Origin: an uncultured Oceanospirillaceae bacterium
GTDB taxonomy: Bacteria; Pseudomonadota; Gammaproteobacteria; Pseudomonadales; Balneatricaceae
Direction of reading: 5' to 3'
NCBI GenBank assembly: GCA_937138495.1
Contig: CAKZPE010000032.1
Coordinates: 62,001 to 126,000 of the forward strand
Length of the DNA stretch: 64,000 nt
The notes below the pieces were generated by a model, which was not told the origin of the DNA, did no database searches, and saw only the letters and a list, made by a program, of their open reading frames with translations. Below, in pieces: positions 62,039 to 64,000 of the stretch. A program made the translations under genes and the position numbers. Each line of letters begins with the position of its first letter. Positions within the stretch are counted from its first letter, which is position 1.

Positions 62039-62133
62039 ATATTTATGCCTCCCAAAGCGAGGGGCAAGCGCTGGCGGCGGTAGAAGTGACGGTATACCAT
62101 AGCGACTACTGATCGGTTGTGGTAGGTAGTCGG

Positions 62134-63696
62134 ATGTCAAACAAGCAGAACGAGTGGAAAGACAAATACAAAGAACTCTCCATGGAGATGGATGAGTTGC
62201 AGGCGCAGTTGGAAGACCGTTCCCTGAGCCGTCTGACAACCCAGATGGCGGTTCACCTGACCGGTGTGACGCCCAAGCTGGATACCGCCTTACTGCAACT
62301 GACGGAAGAACTGAAAGCTAATCAGCAGACAGAAGCCTATCAGGTAGCGATTGATTCTGTTGATAAAGAGTTGCGGGGAGTGGATCAGGCGCAGCAGAAA
62401 ACCGATGGGGACCTGCTCAAAACCCTGCGTGAGTGGTTACGTCAGATCAACGAGAACCTTGCGGCTGATCAGAATAACGCGCAACTGGATAACATTGGTG
62501 AGATGATTCCCCAGGCGATTGAGCGTAAAGCGGCGTTACCGGGGATCATGAAAGATTTACTGGAGCTGCAGCAGCCACTTTTGACGAGTGCTGATAATGC
62601 GGCACAGCCGGCTGCACCGCTGCAGATTGCAGAGCACGGTGACGAGCTGAGTGATCTGTATAAGCAGGTTGAAATGGAGCTGGTTACGCTGATCAAAAGC
62701 CTCTACATTCCTAAGTCTGATCAGCCGGATGCCAAGGCATTGATCAAACAGATCCGTTCAGGTGTCAGCCTGAAAGGGTTATCCGATATATTCCAGAATC
62801 TTACCCAACTGATTGTCAGTGTTGCCAGCCGAAGCAGCAGCGATTTTGAAGACTACCTGGTGAACCTGAATTCTCAGTTATCTGAAGTACAGATTTTTCT
62901 GACGGAGAGCCATAAAGACGAAGTCGCCAACGGTAAAGAAACCGATCAGCTTAATACGCTTATTCGCCGTGATGTTAAAGCGATTCATCAGGCGGTCACG
63001 GACAGCAGTGATATCAATCAGCTGAAATTACAGGTGTCTTCGCAGCTAAAAAGCATTGTTAAATCGATGGATGATTTCCGCTCCCATGAAGAAGCCCGTG
63101 AAAAGGCGCTGGAAGAGCGGTATGTTGCCATGAATGACCGGTTGCAACAGATGGAAACAGAAAGTATGCAGGTGCGGGCGCGGATTGAAGCGGAGCGTAC
63201 CAAAGCAATGACTGATCCGTTAACGATGCTGCCGAACCGTGCTGCCTATGATGAGAAAATCGCTGCAGAGTTTGAACGCTGGAAGCGCTATCAGCAGTTT
63301 TTCTCTGTAGTGGTCTGCGATCTGGATTTCTTTAAAAAAGTCAACGATACCTATGGTCACCTGGCGGGAGATAAGGTCTTGCGGCTGGTTGCAAATATCC
63401 TGACGAATAAATGCCGTTCTACGGATTTTGTGACGCGCTTTGGCGGGGAAGAGTTTGTCATTCTGATGCCTTCCACGACGGCAGATGAGGCCGCGCTGGC
63501 GGTCGATAAGATCCGTCATGGTATTGAGAGCAGCCCGTTTAACTTCCACGGTAAGTCAGTCACCATTACGATGTCTTTCGGTGTCGCTGAGATTGATGAT
63601 GCGGACACGATCGAATCTCTGTTTAACCGTGCCGATAAAGCACTCTATACAGCGAAGAAAAACGGCCGTAACCGTGTCGAAGTCGCCTCGCTTTGA
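62134..63696 (+). CDS. Cytosolic diguanylate cyclase with long helical N-terminus (DgcH/PA5487-like)
   Basis: A protein of 520 residues. The first ~350 residues have no membrane segment and are Glu/Lys/Gln-rich with predicted coiled coils (KDKYKELSMEMDELQAQLED; LEERYVAMNDRLQQMETESMQVRARIEAER). The C-terminal GGDEF domain (about 350-518) has DPLTMLPNRAAYDEKI, VVCDLDFFKKVNDTYGH, the RSTD inhibitory I-site five residues before an intact GGEEF, so it is predicted active. Position after dsbA matches PA5487 in Pseudomonas; the PA5488-type gene found between them there is absent. ATG 62134 chosen over GTG 62119. Confidence 0.88.
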   Translation: MSNKQNEWKDKYKELSMEMDELQAQLEDRSLSRLTTQMAVHLTGVTPKLDTALLQLTEELKANQQTEAYQVAIDSVDKELRGVDQAQQKTDGDLLKTLREWLRQINENLAADQNNAQLDNIGEMIPQAIERKAALPGIMKDLLELQQPLLTSADNAAQPAAPLQIAEHGDELSDLYKQVEMELVTLIKSLYIPKSDQPDAKALIKQIRSGVSLKGLSDIFQNLTQLIVSVASRSSSDFEDYLVNLNSQLSEVQIFLTESHKDEVANGKETDQLNTLIRRDVKAIHQAVTDSSDINQLKLQVSSQLKSIVKSMDDFRSHEEAREKALEERYVAMNDRLQQMETESMQVRARIEAERTKAMTDPLTMLPNRAAYDEKIAAEFERWKRYQQFFSVVVCDLDFFKKVNDTYGHLAGDKVLRLVANILTNKCRSTDFVTRFGGEEFVILMPSTTADEAALAVDKIRHGIESSPFNFHGKSVTITMSFGVAEIDDADTIESLFNRADKALYTAKKNGRNRVEVASL

Positions 63697-63782
63697 CACG
63701 GCTCATGGGTTTTACTTTACCTTCCCGGGTCTAGGGTGCAATATGGCGTCCCGTTCTGTAGCTGAATATTGATGGCCTCTTG

Positions 63783-64000
63783 GTGAGACAATTACTGCGA
63801 CTGTTTAAAATTGCCCGGGTGTTTGCAAAATATCGCCTGGATACCTTCTTCGAAAATCTGCCTTTACGCTGGTATGTCCGGTTAGCTTTGTGGCTAATGT
63901 TGTGGCGCTATTTCATTCCGGTAGGGAAGCGCAGTGAAGGTGAGCGGTTGCGTCTTGCGCTTGAAGAACTGGGGCCCATTTTCATTAAATTTGGTCAGAT
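63783..64000 (+). CDS. ubiB: Ubiquinone biosynthesis kinase-like protein UbiB, N-terminal part (runs off the right edge)
   Basis: From a GTG at 63783 the frame stays open to the window end (72 codons). The peptide contains YRLDTFFENLPLRWYVRLAL and ends GERLRLALEELGPIFIKFGQ, which includes the invariant LGPxxIKFGQ (KxGQ) motif of the UbiB/ADCK atypical kinase family, needed for ubiquinone synthesis. A nearby ATG at 63772 stops at once. The rest of the protein lies outside. Confidence 0.85.
   Translation, partial: MRQLLRLFKIARVFAKYRLDTFFENLPLRWYVRLALWLMLWRYFIPVGKRSEGERLRLALEELGPIFIKFGQ

Overview
The window reads as ordinary chromosome from a marine gammaproteobacterium of the Oceanospirillales type (Amphritea, Neptunomonas or Marinobacterium-like). 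This rests on gene content and order: polA, engB, cytochrome c4, dsbA, a GGDEF protein and then ubiB on the right flank follow the Pseudomonas/Oceanospirillum order. TRAP transporters are abundant, PstC and PstA carry large insertions, and HexR, PhoBR, UbiA/UbiC and UvrD are gammaproteobacterial in sequence. The species call is inference. I see no phage, insertion sequence, CRISPR array, tRNA or rRNA.

Layout. 0-5.6 kb: an unidentified membrane protein, fluoride channel CrcB, periplasmic alpha-carbonic anhydrase, an HdeA-like protein, a Crp/Fnr regulator, an MFS transporter and an AraC/GyrI regulator. 5.8-14.2 kb: a catabolic island with a diaminopropionate ammonia-lyase homologue, an Lrp regulator, an Asp/Glu racemase-like protein, an M20 amidohydrolase, a complete DctPQM TRAP transporter and an M24 peptidase. 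It probably imports and dismantles an acylated or peptidic amino-acid derivative. 14.2-17.5 kb: a MarR regulator with a Cys/His-rich tail, divergent from a small membrane protein across paired operators, then a glutamate-synthase-like flavoprotein and a GFA protein. 17.5-25.5 kb: HexR, a TakP-like TRAP binding protein and, 3.4 kb away on the other strand, its likely DctQM membrane pair, with two Sel1-repeat/SPOR paralogues between them. 25.7-30.5 kb: YjaG, small membrane proteins, CysZ and MltA. 30.5-44.3 kb: PhoB/PhoR and PstSCAB-PhoU, with PHO boxes at phoB, pstC and pstS, separated by UbiC/UbiA and by a diguanylate cyclase fused to a DsbA-like domain. 44.5-50.5 kb: thioesterase, chemoreceptor, a degenerate GGDEF membrane protein and UvrD. 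51.7-54.2 kb: a trpR-trpE-trpG operon behind a near-consensus trp operator. 54.2-64 kb: SDR/HxlR pair, ThrB, PolA, EngB, cytochrome c4, DsbA, a diguanylate cyclase and the start of UbiB.

The most striking element is the 1.2 kb 'gene-less' gap between uvrD and trpR. Read on the minus strand it looks like one ~860-nt CsrB/RsmZ-type regulatory RNA (about 50612-51472). It has roughly 29 GGA motifs, many in hairpin loops, including eight exact CAGGA(A/C)G repeats. It is built from ~205-nt tandem units whose stems show compensatory changes, ends in a rho-independent terminator, and has a palindrome near -42 and a perfect FNR/ANR box upstream. If real, it would be an unusually large sponge for CsrA/RsmA.
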